This document shows positions 36,211-45,305 of a stretch of 64,000 nucleotides of DNA, one piece after another. Origin of the DNA: JAXGZG01 sp040771825 (GTDB lineage Bacteria; Bacillota; Sulfobacillia; Fermentithermobacillales; Fermentithermobacillaceae); assembly GCA_040771825.1 (NCBI GenBank), contig JAXGZG010000003.1, positions 1-64,000 on the forward strand, in the 5' to 3' direction. Every line of letters starts with the position of its first letter. The first letter of the stretch is position 1. The notes beneath the pieces were generated by a model. The model was not told the DNA's origin. It did not search any database and saw only the letters and a list, made by a program, of their open reading frames with translations. The position numbers were made by a program, and so were the translations under genes.

Positions 36211-37007
36211 TCCCAACCATTGGCCCAGCCGACCGCAAAGAACTCGAACTGGGTCTAAAGCGCCTGAAACTGCGGTGGATCCGGGATCACCTGGACGAAC
36301 TCAGTGAGATCGCGCTTCAAGAAGAATCCTCGTATCTGGATTACCTTGCTTACTTAGTGAAGGAGGAGGTGCGCGGGCGGGACGAAACTCAAGTCAGGAA
36401 CGCTCTCAAGGCTGCGCGGTTCCCGGTCCATAAGAGCCTGGACGATTTCGATTTCTCCTTTCAGACATCGGTCAGCCAACAGACAATGCGGGACCTGGCT
36501 TCCCTGGAGTTCGTGAAAGCCCAGGAAAACCTCATCCTTCTGGGCCCGCCCGGCGTCGGCAAGTCCCACTTGGCGATCGCCCTCGGAATTCGCGCCGCGG
36601 AAGAGAAGATGCGAGTACGCTTCTGGACAGCAGCTGACTTGGTGCAGGATCTCTACAGCCGCCTGGCTGACGGTAGCCTCCGGCGCTACATACAGACCCT
36701 GACCAGGTACGACCTCTTGATCATCGACGAACTGGGGTATCTGAAGCTGGACCAGACGGCATCCGATCACATCTTTCAACTGGTTGCCGAGGCGTACGAG
36801 CACGCTTCACTGGCCATCACCAGCAATCTGGATTTTCGGGAGTGGGCGGAGATGTTCGCGAATCCGAGTACGGCTGCCGCCGTACTTGATCGCCTGCTCC
36901 ATCACGCTCACGTGCTCTCGCTCAAAGGGGACAGTTATTACGAAGCTGGCTGGCGCCGCCAAAACAGAAAGCGCAGACTAAGACAAAAAGGGTGTGATTG
37001 GCAGTAA
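36207..37007 (+). CDS. istB: IS21-family helper ATPase IstB
   Basis: 266 residues. An N-terminal helical domain (ELELGLKRLKLRWIRDHLDE) precedes an AAA+ core with Walker A LGPPGVGKSHLAIALG, Walker B LLIIDELGYL and sensor region LAITSNLDFREW. IstB binds DNA and stimulates IstA, like MuB and DnaC-type ATPases. GTG 36207 corresponds to ATG 7410 in copy 1 and overlaps the istA stop. It is complete, whereas the istB of copy 1 is truncated. Confidence 0.92.
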   Translation: MIPTIGPADRKELELGLKRLKLRWIRDHLDELSEIALQEESSYLDYLAYLVKEEVRGRDETQVRNALKAARFPVHKSLDDFDFSFQTSVSQQTMRDLASLEFVKAQENLILLGPPGVGKSHLAIALGIRAAEEKMRVRFWTAADLVQDLYSRLADGSLRRYIQTLTRYDLLIIDELGYLKLDQTASDHIFQLVAEAYEHASLAITSNLDFREWAEMFANPSTAAAVLDRLLHHAHVLSLKGDSYYEAGWRRQNRKRRLRQKGCDWQ

Positions 37008-37077
37008 AAACCTGTGCACTTTTCGTGGCCGAAAGAGGAGGTGCGGACAAAAACCTGGACTCGAATGAGACAGGAGG

Positions 37078-37620
37078 ATGTCCGTGTACTCACTTGAAGA
37101 CCGTATGAAAGCGATCCAACGCTTCGTGAAATACGATCGCAATACTGCTGCCGTGATACGCGAGTTGGGTTACCTGTCTAGAAGGGCGCTTAAGGGAATG
37201 GTCCGGGAATACGAGACAGCGGGCGCTCTCCACGACAGGCAGAGTCGCAGGCGCAAGTATTCTGAGGAACAAAACAGGCCGCGGTGAAGCACTACCTGGA
37301 ACACGGCAGAAACCTGCAAGGCAGCATCCGGGCCTTGGGCTACCCCAGCAGAGGGACGTTTAGGCAGTGGCTTGACGAGGCAGTGCCGGACCGACAGCAG
37401 GGGCTACACTCCAAAAGGAAACTCCAGCCGAAGATAGAACTAACCTCTGAGCAGAAACAGGCAGCAGTGGTGGACTGCCTAAGGGACGGCCCAAAAGGTG
37501 GCCGAGAAGTACGGGCTCGGCCATCCTGTACAAGTGGAAAAACGGTCTGCTCGGGAAGGAGCATCCAGTGAGCAGGCAAAACGTGGGAAACCGGAAATAG
37601 GGGACGACAAGGACGCTTTG
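37078..37620 (+). pseudogene. IS3-family orfA (helix-turn-helix protein), frameshifted
   Basis: Coding similarity runs through three frames. First MSVYSLEDRMKAIQRFVKY to KYSEEQ; then, after a missing A in the AAAA run near 37271, AAVKHYLEHGRNLQGSIRA and WLDEAV; then AILYKWKNGLLGKEHPVS from about 37520. Together these make the usual double helix-turn-helix OrfA of this IS3 subgroup. At least two frame changes are needed, more than one programmed -1 shift, so the gene appears inactive. Confidence 0.75.
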
Positions 37621-38628
37621 TTGGCCAAGGTGGCGACGCTTAAAGAGCAGGTAGACACGCTGGAGAAACAGGTATACCGGCTGCGACTTGAGCGGGATGT
37701 CCTGGAAGTAACGTCGGAGCTGTTAAAAAAAGGGCAGGGCGCCGATCCCAAGAAGCTGACCAACCGGGAGAAGGCAACAGCGATCGGCGCCCTGAGGACG
37801 ACGTACCCCCTGAATGACCTGCTAGAGTGCCTTTCTATGCCTAAGAGCAGCTACTTCTACCACCGTGCCGCCCTATCCTTGCCGGACAAGTATGCGGGGC
37901 TTCGTGAGCGCGTGCGCGCCGCTTTCAAGGAGGCGAGTGGACGATATGGTTACAGACGCCTCCATGTCATGTTGACAAAAGACGGTGTGACTGTGTCCGA
38001 AAAGGTAGTGCGTCGGCTCATGCATGACGAAAACCTCGTGGTGTTCTGCCGCAAGAAGCGCAAGTACAATGCTTACTTGGGCGAGATCAGCCCTCCGGTG
38101 CCCAACGTCATCGAACGCGATTTCCATGCAGACGCTCCCAACACGAAGTGGCTTACAGATCTTACCGAGTTCGGGCTGCCTACCGGCAAAGTCTACCTAT
38201 CGCCTGTGATTGATTGCTTCGACGGCATGGCTGTCAGTTGGAGCATCGGTACCAGCCCGGACGCTGACATGGCAAACTCCATGCTTGACGATGCGATATC
38301 GACGCTTGACCAAGACGAGCGCCCCGTGGTCCACAGCGACCGCGGTAGTCACTATCGATGGCCGGGCTGGATCGCCAGAATGGAGTCCGCGGGCCTCGTT
38401 CGCTCTATGTCCAGGAAAGGCTGTTCCCCTGACAATGCGGCCTGCGAAGGTTTTTTCGGGCGAGTGAAGAACGAAATGTTCTACGGCAGGTCATGGGCCG
38501 GGGTGGGCATCCGAGAGTTCATTCGGATGCTCAATGACTACCTCCACTGGTACAACGAGAAACGCATCAAGATGTCGCTCGGTGGAAGAAGCCCAATGGA
38601 ATATCGGCAGGCCTTAGGTTACTCGTGA
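37498..38628 (+). CDS. IS3-family transposase OrfB
   Basis: A coiled-coil leader (LKEQVDTLEKQVYRLRLERD) leads into the HTH_21 segment (YGYRRLHVMLTKDG) and an integrase core. The catalytic acids are present: D in WLTDLTEF, D in VHSDRGSHY and E in AACEGFFGRVKNE. YLHWYNEKRIKMSLGGRSP is the typical IS3 ending. The first 30 or so codons of the frame are out of phase with the ancestral orfA, so true OrfB translation may start near TTG 37621 or by frameshift. It is intact from about 37590 to its stop. Confidence 0.85.
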   Translation: MAEKYGLGHPVQVEKRSAREGASSEQAKRGKPEIGDDKDALLAKVATLKEQVDTLEKQVYRLRLERDVLEVTSELLKKGQGADPKKLTNREKATAIGALRTTYPLNDLLECLSMPKSSYFYHRAALSLPDKYAGLRERVRAAFKEASGRYGYRRLHVMLTKDGVTVSEKVVRRLMHDENLVVFCRKKRKYNAYLGEISPPVPNVIERDFHADAPNTKWLTDLTEFGLPTGKVYLSPVIDCFDGMAVSWSIGTSPDADMANSMLDDAISTLDQDERPVVHSDRGSHYRWPGWIARMESAGLVRSMSRKGCSPDNAACEGFFGRVKNEMFYGRSWAGVGIREFIRMLNDYLHWYNEKRIKMSLGGRSPMEYRQALGYS

Positions 38629-38650
38629 AGTCCAAGAAAACGTCCGCATC

Positions 38651-39904
38651 CCCAGATGTGCATTCTCAAGTGGCCGTTGACATACATGTGCCGAACCGAT
38701 TTGTTGCTTCAGTGGTTGAGCAAGAACTCAATAGTTTTACTTCGTACCTAGACAAACATGAATACCGCGAAGGGACAGTCAGACATTATCGTGCATGCGT
38801 GTCGGCGTTTTTGGGTTCCAGTCATTACCGTGTGGATACAACTCTAGAATGTCAGATAGACAGTTTTTTGGGCCAGGACTACTTAAGGACACGTCGGGAT
38901 TTCAAGAATTATCGGGCCTCGCTTCGCGCCTACTACACGTTTGTGACGCAAACGCCGTATTCAAAGGCCACCCAAGACCAATCCCTTGGTGAAATAGATA
39001 GATCCTTGACAGTTTCCGTCGCTTTGGGCAAACCGTCAAACGGAGAACCGAAACCGGTGCCGTTCGTGAGGCCAATCGCGTCAGACCTTTTCTTGCTTGG
39101 CTCTGCAAAAGGCTACCCGGTGTTCTTAAACTGTCGGTGACAAAGGCCGGTGATGTCCGGTATTACCTTGTTTGCGAGATCCCCCATTTGAGACCAGGCA
39201 CAAAGGCGAGATTGGCGACATCAATACGCGATTTCTTCCGTTACCTTGAATTCACCCAGGCAAGCGTAGACCCGGCCATCTTCAAATTGCAGTTGTCACC
39301 TACAACATACTCGGATAGCGTCGTCCCTACCGTGCTCGAGGACGAAGCGCTGGAATCCTTGCAGAACTGCTTTGACAGGAACCAACTGGCAGGCATCCGG
39401 GATTACGCAATCGCACAGTGTTTCTTGCAGACAGGCATCCGGTGTTCCGAGGTCGCGGACCTCAGTCTCGATGATTTCGAATGGTCCAACGGCATCGTAC
39501 ATATTAGGAACACCAAGACCCGCGTCGATAGGGCTTTACCGATATCTTCCGCGTTAGGAGACGCTATTGTCGCCTATGTCCGGGATTCAAGGCCGGAATC
39601 GGCGAGCAGAACACTATTTCTCCGGTTCAAACATAGCCGCGGCGAGCCAATGGGAACAGAGCAGATTAGGGGCGCCATGCGGAGAGCCTACAAGAGAGCT
39701 GGGATCCCTGAGTCTATTACTGGCACCCACATACTGCGCAGGACGGTAGCCACCAAAATCTACAGAAACGGCTCATCGCTGAAAGCGGTGGCAGACGTTC
39801 TTGGCCATGAAAGCCTTGAAAGCACCACCCGCTACACAAAGGTAGATACCGGAATGCTGTCCCACGCCGCCGGCGCGTGGCCCGGGGGTGGCGATTCTTG
39901 CTAG
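38651..39904 (+). pseudogene. Tyrosine recombinase 1 of a trio (RitA-like), frameshifted
   Basis: Two frames make one integrase of about 415 residues. The first (to 39140) is the SAM-like core-binding domain (ELNSFTSYLDKHEYREGTVR). The second (from about 39070) holds the catalytic domain: R in TGIRCSEV, K in RNTKTRVDRAL, HxxR in THILRRT, then VLGHESLESTTRYTKV with H and Y. The shift lies between about 39010 and 39075, since VRPFLAWLCKRLPGVLKL in the second frame continues the first. The IS3 end at 38648 sits next to the start, so the true N-terminus may be altered. Confidence 0.75.
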
Positions 39905-40863
39905 ATGACAACAAGATAACCCGCCAGGTTGAGGACTACGTCCGGTACAAGCAAAGCCTCGGATACCAGTTGAAGGTTGAATCGCAAGAACTGAAACGTT
40001 TTGCCAAGTACACTAGGGAAATCAACCACACCGGGCCACTTACAGCGGATCTTGCGGTGCAATGGGCGGTTCTTGACGGCGGCTTCAGCAGGTGGTACAT
40101 GGCGAGACGATTGGAAATGATACATACATTCGCCAGCTACGCCGCCTGCGTTGACCCCGAAACCCAGGTTCCCCCAACGGGTGCTTTCGGCAAGTGCTAC
40201 GGACGGGTGACGCCGTACATTTACTCCGAGGAGCAGATTCTCCAACTGATGAATGGGGCGGCCAGACTGTTTTCACCCGATGGCATCAGGCGCATGACGG
40301 TAGCTGTCGCCATAGGCCTCTTGTGGGCCACCGGCATCCGGGTTTCCGAATTGATTAACCTCACAATCAAAGACGTCAATTGGGGGGAGCGGTGTCTCTA
40401 TGTAAGGAACACGAAATTCGGCAAAGACCGGCTGGTCCCATTGCACCCCACTGCCCTAGAGCACCTCAAAGATTACGATTCAATGCTTGCGGACAGGGCC
40501 GTAGGGCGTTCGGAAGACCAATCCTTCTTCGTGACAACGGGAGGAAAACCGTTTGATTTGAGGGCTTTTGAGTACGCGTTTACGCAACTCCGCCTTTGTT
40601 TGCTGCCGGAGGGGCATGCTAATTGGGATAGAAGACCCCCGCGACTATACGATATCCGGCACACCTTCGCGTGCCGCACAATCCTAAGATGGTTGGAAAG
40701 CGGCGAGGACGCGAACCATTGACTGTACCTGCTTTCCGTTTACATGGGCCACGTAAAGCCCTCTGATACCTATTGGTATCTTACCGCCACCCCGGACTTG
40801 CTCTCTCACATCTGCGCCAAATTTGAGCTTTATTGCGGAAAGGAGCCACGGCAACATGAGTAG
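39898..40863 (+). pseudogene. Tyrosine recombinase 2 of a trio (RitB-like), with an in-frame stop
   Basis: TTG 39898 after GGGGGTGG starts a frame of about 320 codons. It has VEDYVRYKQSLGYQLKVE at the N-terminus and the catalytic residues R (TGIRVSELI), K (RNTKFGKDRL) and HxxR (DIRHTFACR). TGA at 40720-40722 interrupts it. Reading through continues cleanly with SVYMGHVKPSDTYWYL, carrying the last catalytic H and the Y. The stop thus removes the nucleophile tyrosine. The readthrough stop overlaps the start of the third recombinase. Confidence 0.8.
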
Positions 40864-41857
40864 CGTGTTTCAAGGCCTGCTACAGAAGTTCTTCCTCGGA
40901 AGGCTCATCGAGCAAAAGCAAGCGTCACCTGAGACCGTCAAGTCTTACCGAGACGCTTTCAGGATTTACCTTGAGTACCTGGATGCGGTACACCGTTGCC
41001 CGCCTCACGAAGTTGGCATAGAGCACATGGAGGCCGAATACGTACTGGGTTTCTTAAACCACCGGTCCAGCAAAAGAAAGAACCAGACTGCCACCATCAA
41101 CAGCCGTCTCGCCGCAATCCATGCGCTTCTTCGATTTGTCTCATTTGAAAAGCCCGAGTTCAGTGCCACCGTTCAGAGAAACCTGATGGTCCCTTTCCAG
41201 AAGACCGCGAGACGGCAGGTGGATTACCTAACCAAACAAGAAATGGATGCCCTATTGGATGCGTGTTCCGTAAAAGACGCACTGGGGCGGCGAGACCAGG
41301 TGATGGTGCTGTTTCTCTACAACACCGGGGCAAGGGTTTCCGGACTCGTCAATCTCAGACTCGGCGACATTGTGTTCGACGGCTCGGGGTTCGCGGGTTC
41401 TGTGCACATTGTCGGCAAGGGAAGAAAAGAAAGAACCATCCCTCTTTGGAAGACAACACTGTCGGCCATTAGGAGATATTCGGAAGAACACCAACTGCAG
41501 CCGGGCGACAAGATCTTTTCGAACTCCGTCGGTGGCGAACTGACGCGATCGGGGGTGCGGTACCGTATTAGGCGTCTAGTGGAAGAGGCCCAAGAGGGGA
41601 TGCCTTCCTTGAAGGCCAAGCGAATCAGCCCTCATACGTTCCGGCATTCCACGGCCCTCCACCTACTTCAAGCCGGGGTTGACCTTTCCAGCATCGCCAT
41701 CTGGCTTGGCCATGAGAACATAAACACAACGCACAAATACATGGAGGCAGACATGGACATGAAAGAAAACATATTGGCCAAACTGGCATCACCCTCGACA
41801 AATCCTGGTCGTTACAAACTTTCGAGGGACGTTCTGGCATTTCTGTCCTCGCTTTGA
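40856..41857 (+). CDS. Tyrosine recombinase 3 of a trio (RitC-like)
   Basis: 333 residues from ATG 40856 (AGGAG 10 bases before). The N-terminal domain (FFLGRLIEQKQASPETVKSY) is followed by a catalytic domain with R in NTGARVSGLVNL, K in VGKGRKERTIPL, HxxR in SPHTFRHSTA, H in WLGHENINTTHKY and the nucleophile Y there. All residues are present. It overlaps the second recombinase gene by 8 bases, the arrangement seen in RIT elements. Confidence 0.87.
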   Translation: MSSVFQGLLQKFFLGRLIEQKQASPETVKSYRDAFRIYLEYLDAVHRCPPHEVGIEHMEAEYVLGFLNHRSSKRKNQTATINSRLAAIHALLRFVSFEKPEFSATVQRNLMVPFQKTARRQVDYLTKQEMDALLDACSVKDALGRRDQVMVLFLYNTGARVSGLVNLRLGDIVFDGSGFAGSVHIVGKGRKERTIPLWKTTLSAIRRYSEEHQLQPGDKIFSNSVGGELTRSGVRYRIRRLVEEAQEGMPSLKAKRISPHTFRHSTALHLLQAGVDLSSIAIWLGHENINTTHKYMEADMDMKENILAKLASPSTNPGRYKLSRDVLAFLSSL

Positions 41858-42653
41858 TATGTGCTCACTTTGAAGCGAGGGATGTCGTTCAAATGGTGGT
41901 GGAGGTGGTAATCCAGTTAGTCCAAATTACCCGGGAGCGCATAAACGAACTGCCGGGCGGTTGTATCCAGGTTATCAACGTCAAAGTCCTCGTCCGGTAG
42001 AAGCCCTTGCGGTTCCTCGTCGTTGGCTCCGAAACTGTAGATGAGGGCTAGGGTTCAGTGATCGGTCAGCGGTTTCCAGTCACCTCTTGAATTCGGCATA
42101 GTACTGCATGGCCATAAGAATTGACGCTGTGGCAGAGATGGAGTTGAACCGGGCCACGCGCCTTAGCTAATGCTTCTCGATGATCTCCTTGGGATTGTCT
42201 TTGCTGCGCTCGCCCCACTTGGCGGTGAACGTGTAATAGTGACCTCGTTTGGTCTTCCGGTCGAAGCGATCCAGGATGAACCCCACGACGTCCCTTACAC
42301 GCCTTGTGGGTCGAATGGCTGCTGTCGTATCCGTTCCCGAAAACCCTCACAATGCGAGTGTCGATTGGACACACGAGAAAAGCTGAATCATGTCGGGGAG
42401 ACTTAGCCTTCAGTCGTGTGCACGTCAAGTGCCACCTTCGTAGGTTCAACAAGATCCGGTCCTGACGCCCATGCAGGGGACTATTTGGTTATGCGACTAG
42501 CCTGGACGAGCAGGCAAACAAACGCTATTTCAATGCCCGCACAAGCACACTCCGCCACTTCGCGCACCCGTACCTGAGTAAGCGTGAAAGCGCAGGCCGT
42601 TCGGCCGGTATTGGCATCACTGTCCTGTCTTCGCGACACCTGCTATGGCTGCA
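41858..42653. other. Right flank of the recombinase trio, unassigned
   Basis: About 800 bases without a gene I can name. On the minus strand an open stretch near 42166-42310 reads DVVGFILDRFDRKTKRGHYY and FTAKWGERSKDNPKEIIEKH before a stop. This looks protein-like but matches no family I recognise. The right boundary of the recombinase element should lie here, but I could not find its inverted repeat. Confidence 0.3.
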
Positions 42654-42702
42654 TCAAGACTGCCCTGTGGTGGGGCAGGCTCACCACAGGGCAGTCTTGA
42701 TT
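42654..42702 (-). terminator. Perfect 20-bp hairpin after the D-cysteine desulfhydrase gene
   Basis: The two arms at 42654-42673 and 42683-42702 are exact inverse complements (core CTGCCCTGTGGTG), with a 9-base loop. It begins 4 bases after the stop. No U-run follows, so it may stabilise the mRNA 3' end or terminate weakly. Confidence 0.6.
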
Positions 42703-42706
42703 CCGG

Positions 42707-43771
42707 CTATTGCCTGTATACCTGTCCTACGATAGCGCTCTCCGAAAATAGAGCGGTAGTACCGCCCGTGTGCCAGAATACCACTGAACTGCCTTTCGCT
42801 ATACTCCCGCGGTCAACGTAGTTGAGAAGGCCGGCCAAAGCTTTAGATGTATACACCGGGTCGAAGAAAATACCCTCGCGCTGAGCGAAGAGCCTAATGG
42901 CACGAGTGGATGCCTCGGTTGGAACTTCATACCCACCCCCTACGTAGCTCGAGTCATACGCGATATCGCTGGGTGCCACCTGAAAATCACAATCAAGGAT
43001 AGATAACGTCTTGTTGGCCATACTAGCGAGGTTGTCAGCATAATCGTCACCCTTGTAGCTCGATGTAAAGGAAAGAATTCTTGCTTTTGAGCCAACCAAA
43101 ACTCGACCAGCCAGTAGCCCGGCTAGCGTACCTCCACTCCCTGATGCATGCACAACATAATCAACGTCATCCAATCCGTGTTGCCGGGCCTGTTCCATCA
43201 TTTCCACATATGCAGACGCAAATCCGAGAGAACCTATCGGGTTGGCACCCCCGCCTGGTATCTCATAGCAGCGATAACCTTGTGATTCAAGTTCGGAGAT
43301 TCTCATCTTGGCAGCTTCTGCCCTTTCAGCGGCTGCATCGACCATGCTCATGCCCGAACGCACTGGCAGTATGTGCACCTCCGCCCCCAAAACGTGGTCC
43401 AGCAACAGGTTGGCTCTTAGGTCTTGCTCATTGGGAGGAACAATGGCCGAAAGGAACAGGACAGGGCGAAGACCCGCACGGACGCTGGTTACCGCAGTGA
43501 GCATTGCGTGGTTTGACTGAGTCGCACCATAGGTGATCACGTGGGTGGCGCTTAAACGCTTCGCATCTGCAAGCAAGTACTCCAGCTTCCTGACCTTGTT
43601 CCCCCCGAATGTCGCGGGACCGGTTAGGTCGTCTCTCTTGAGATATAGACCCACGCCTAGATCCTCTGACATGCTACATAAGCGGTGAAAGGGTGTCGGA
43701 AAGAAACCTATCCTCTCTTTCGGTATCTGCGCCAACCTATCGATGGTGTGGCTCAATTCGCTTCTGGACAA
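42707..43771 (-). CDS. D-cysteine desulfhydrase/ACC deaminase-family PLP enzyme
   Basis: 354 residues of the fold-II PLP family. The PLP lysine is in FGGNKVRKLEYLL, followed by GATQSNHAMLTA, the phosphate-binding GSGGTLAGLLAG and, at the end, WHTGGTTALF. Members turn D-cysteine into pyruvate, sulfide and ammonia, or deaminate ACC; sequence alone cannot separate these. The long frame starts at 43840 without a ribosome site. TTG 43771 has GGAGG at 8 bases and gives a normal N-terminus (SRSELSHTIDRLAQIPKERI). It follows the transporter gene by 52 bases in one operon. Confidence 0.85.
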   Translation of the reverse strand: MSRSELSHTIDRLAQIPKERIGFFPTPFHRLCSMSEDLGVGLYLKRDDLTGPATFGGNKVRKLEYLLADAKRLSATHVITYGATQSNHAMLTAVTSVRAGLRPVLFLSAIVPPNEQDLRANLLLDHVLGAEVHILPVRSGMSMVDAAAERAEAAKMRISELESQGYRCYEIPGGGANPIGSLGFASAYVEMMEQARQHGLDDVDYVVHASGSGGTLAGLLAGRVLVGSKARILSFTSSYKGDDYADNLASMANKTLSILDCDFQVAPSDIAYDSSYVGGGYEVPTEASTRAIRLFAQREGIFFDPVYTSKALAGLLNYVDRGSIAKGSSVVFWHTGGTTALFSESAIVGQVYRQ

Positions 43772-43823
43772 TTCTGACACCTCCGATCCGGTATTTGGGC
43801 AACATTCATGTTGCCTGCACTGG

Positions 43824-45305
43824 TCACCTGTGAACTTCATCTGGAATTGAGTTACTGAACAACGGAGCGCGCACTACTGCCCCACCTTCTCCCTCGAACT
43901 GTCGGCCATAACCTGTGATGACGGCCAATAGCATCATCACCCATATAAGAATGGGATAGAACGCGGTTAGTAGAAAATCTGTTACTCGTGGCACCGTCAG
44001 GAAAGGGTAGGTACTAAGGAGAGGTGTTACAGCTCCTATGACGTAGAACGGCCATCTATGCCAAGGCATAATATAGCTGAGGCTGTTGGCTACAGCATCT
44101 AGGATATTGGCACGTCTGTAGGGATGAATCTTGGCTATACTGCCGATTTCGTCAACAGCGGGTCCTCCGACCACGGTAATGCGCGTGGTAGATCCCATGA
44201 GAAGGAAATTCAGAGCGGTAACCATCCAGAACATTACCATCTCACAACCCCGAGGAGTGCTGCCCGCTCGACTGGATAACCAAGCGGTGATCTCATCCAT
44301 GAGACCATATCCCTTCAGGAGACCAATACTTCCCATCAGCGTCATGACGCCGACTACTGTTGGAAACATGCCAACCACACCGTCAACAATTATCCCTTTG
44401 GCGGTCCCACTAGAAATACTGAAGAAGTCTTCTACCTTAAGAATGCCCGCTGCGACACTGACCACAGCGCCTGTCACTGTCCCACAAGTTAGTGCCTCAA
44501 ATATCGTTCTGCCCCGCATCGCAACAAATAGCACCACCAGGATGGGTATCAGCATGAATAACCCTGGCGCGTACGAGAAATCGTTTACTATTCTTGCAGA
44601 AACCTCAGGGTCTAGTGCCTTGCCTCCTCCCAGTACCAAATACCCCAGAATGGTGAGCAGGCAGACCGGGATCACGTATACCATACGGGACTTGACCACG
44701 CCGCCCACGTCTGCAAATCCCTCTCGCCTTCTGAACCGTTGAGTAGATGAGGAGATAATCGTTGTGTCCGACACGGGGGCAAAATGGTCTCCCGTCGCTG
44801 CGCCGCTTACTATGGCTGCTGCAGCAAACATTGGGTTAGCCCCTAGACCAACTGCGGCAGGATATAGAACCGGAACCATGGTGAGAACCGCGCCTAGACT
44901 AGTGCCGGTTGCTACTGCAAACACAGCGCTGGCAATGTAAGTGAACGCGCAAGCGGCTCCCCCTGACAGATGAACCGATGCTCCAAGGTAAATCAAACCT
45001 TGGGCCACCTTGCCAGCCGACATTATCTTGCCGTAGATACCGACGATGAGGAAAATTGCTGCCACCAAGGCAATACTTGAATCCGACATACCCTCCAGAA
45101 CCGTTCCCCAGTATTCAGACTGGCTTTTCGCAAATGCCGATCCAAGAAGCCATCCGACTATCACTATTACGGACATCAGCGCGATCGACATAACACCCTT
45201 CAGGCTGAGGGTCACTGCCGCTACAACAAAAAACATGAACGGAAGTGCCGCAAACCATTTGCCACTGCGAAAACCGATTTTGCCAGCGGGCTCTGGAGTA
45301 CCCAT
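43824..45305 (-). CDS. NhaC-family Na+/H+ antiporter-type transporter
   Basis: 493 residues with about 12 hydrophobic segments. The NhaC signature is AATGDHFAPVSDTTIISSST in the middle, and GSTTRITVVGGPAVDEI lies near the end. The family includes Na+/H+ antiporters and exchangers for organic or amino acids (for example MleN). Because it is co-transcribed with a D-cysteine desulfhydrase-type gene, it may move an amino acid or its product (inference). ATG 45305 has GAGGAG with 8-base spacing; the open frame extends back to 45389. Confidence 0.85.
   Translation of the reverse strand: MGTPEPAGKIGFRSGKWFAALPFMFFVVAAVTLSLKGVMSIALMSVIVIVGWLLGSAFAKSQSEYWGTVLEGMSDSSIALVAAIFLIVGIYGKIMSAGKVAQGLIYLGASVHLSGGAACAFTYIASAVFAVATGTSLGAVLTMVPVLYPAAVGLGANPMFAAAAIVSGAATGDHFAPVSDTTIISSSTQRFRRREGFADVGGVVKSRMVYVIPVCLLTILGYLVLGGGKALDPEVSARIVNDFSYAPGLFMLIPILVVLFVAMRGRTIFEALTCGTVTGAVVSVAAGILKVEDFFSISSGTAKGIIVDGVVGMFPTVVGVMTLMGSIGLLKGYGLMDEITAWLSSRAGSTPRGCEMVMFWMVTALNFLLMGSTTRITVVGGPAVDEIGSIAKIHPYRRANILDAVANSLSYIMPWHRWPFYVIGAVTPLLSTYPFLTVPRVTDFLLTAFYPILIWVMMLLAVITGYGRQFEGEGGAVVRAPLFSNSIPDEVHR

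Larger units (their letters stand above)
35612..37035 (+). mobile_element. IS21-family element, copy 2, missing the left end
   Basis: Nearly identical to copy 1 (6816 onward) but begins inside istA at CCTAAGGGAACTGCC. It keeps the istA C-terminus, a full istB and the right end, where GGCCACGAAAAGTGCACA appears on the minus strand (about 37013-37030). A deletion has fused it to porG. An IS3 element begins at about 37042. Confidence 0.8.
37042..38648 (+). mobile_element. IS3-family insertion sequence
   Basis: TGCGGACAAAAACCTGGACT (37042-37061) and, inverted at the other end, TGCGGACGTTTTCTTGGACT (38648-38629) agree at 14 of 20 positions. They start with TG and end with CA, as IS3 elements do. 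Inside are a broken orfA and an apparently intact orfB. I could not identify a target-site duplication. Confidence 0.75.

Noticed and set aside
37078..37620. Programmed -1 frameshifting in the IS3 orfA/orfB
   Set aside because: IS3 elements do use this between orfA and orfB, but here frame changes occur twice within orfA itself, at different sites, which points to decay.
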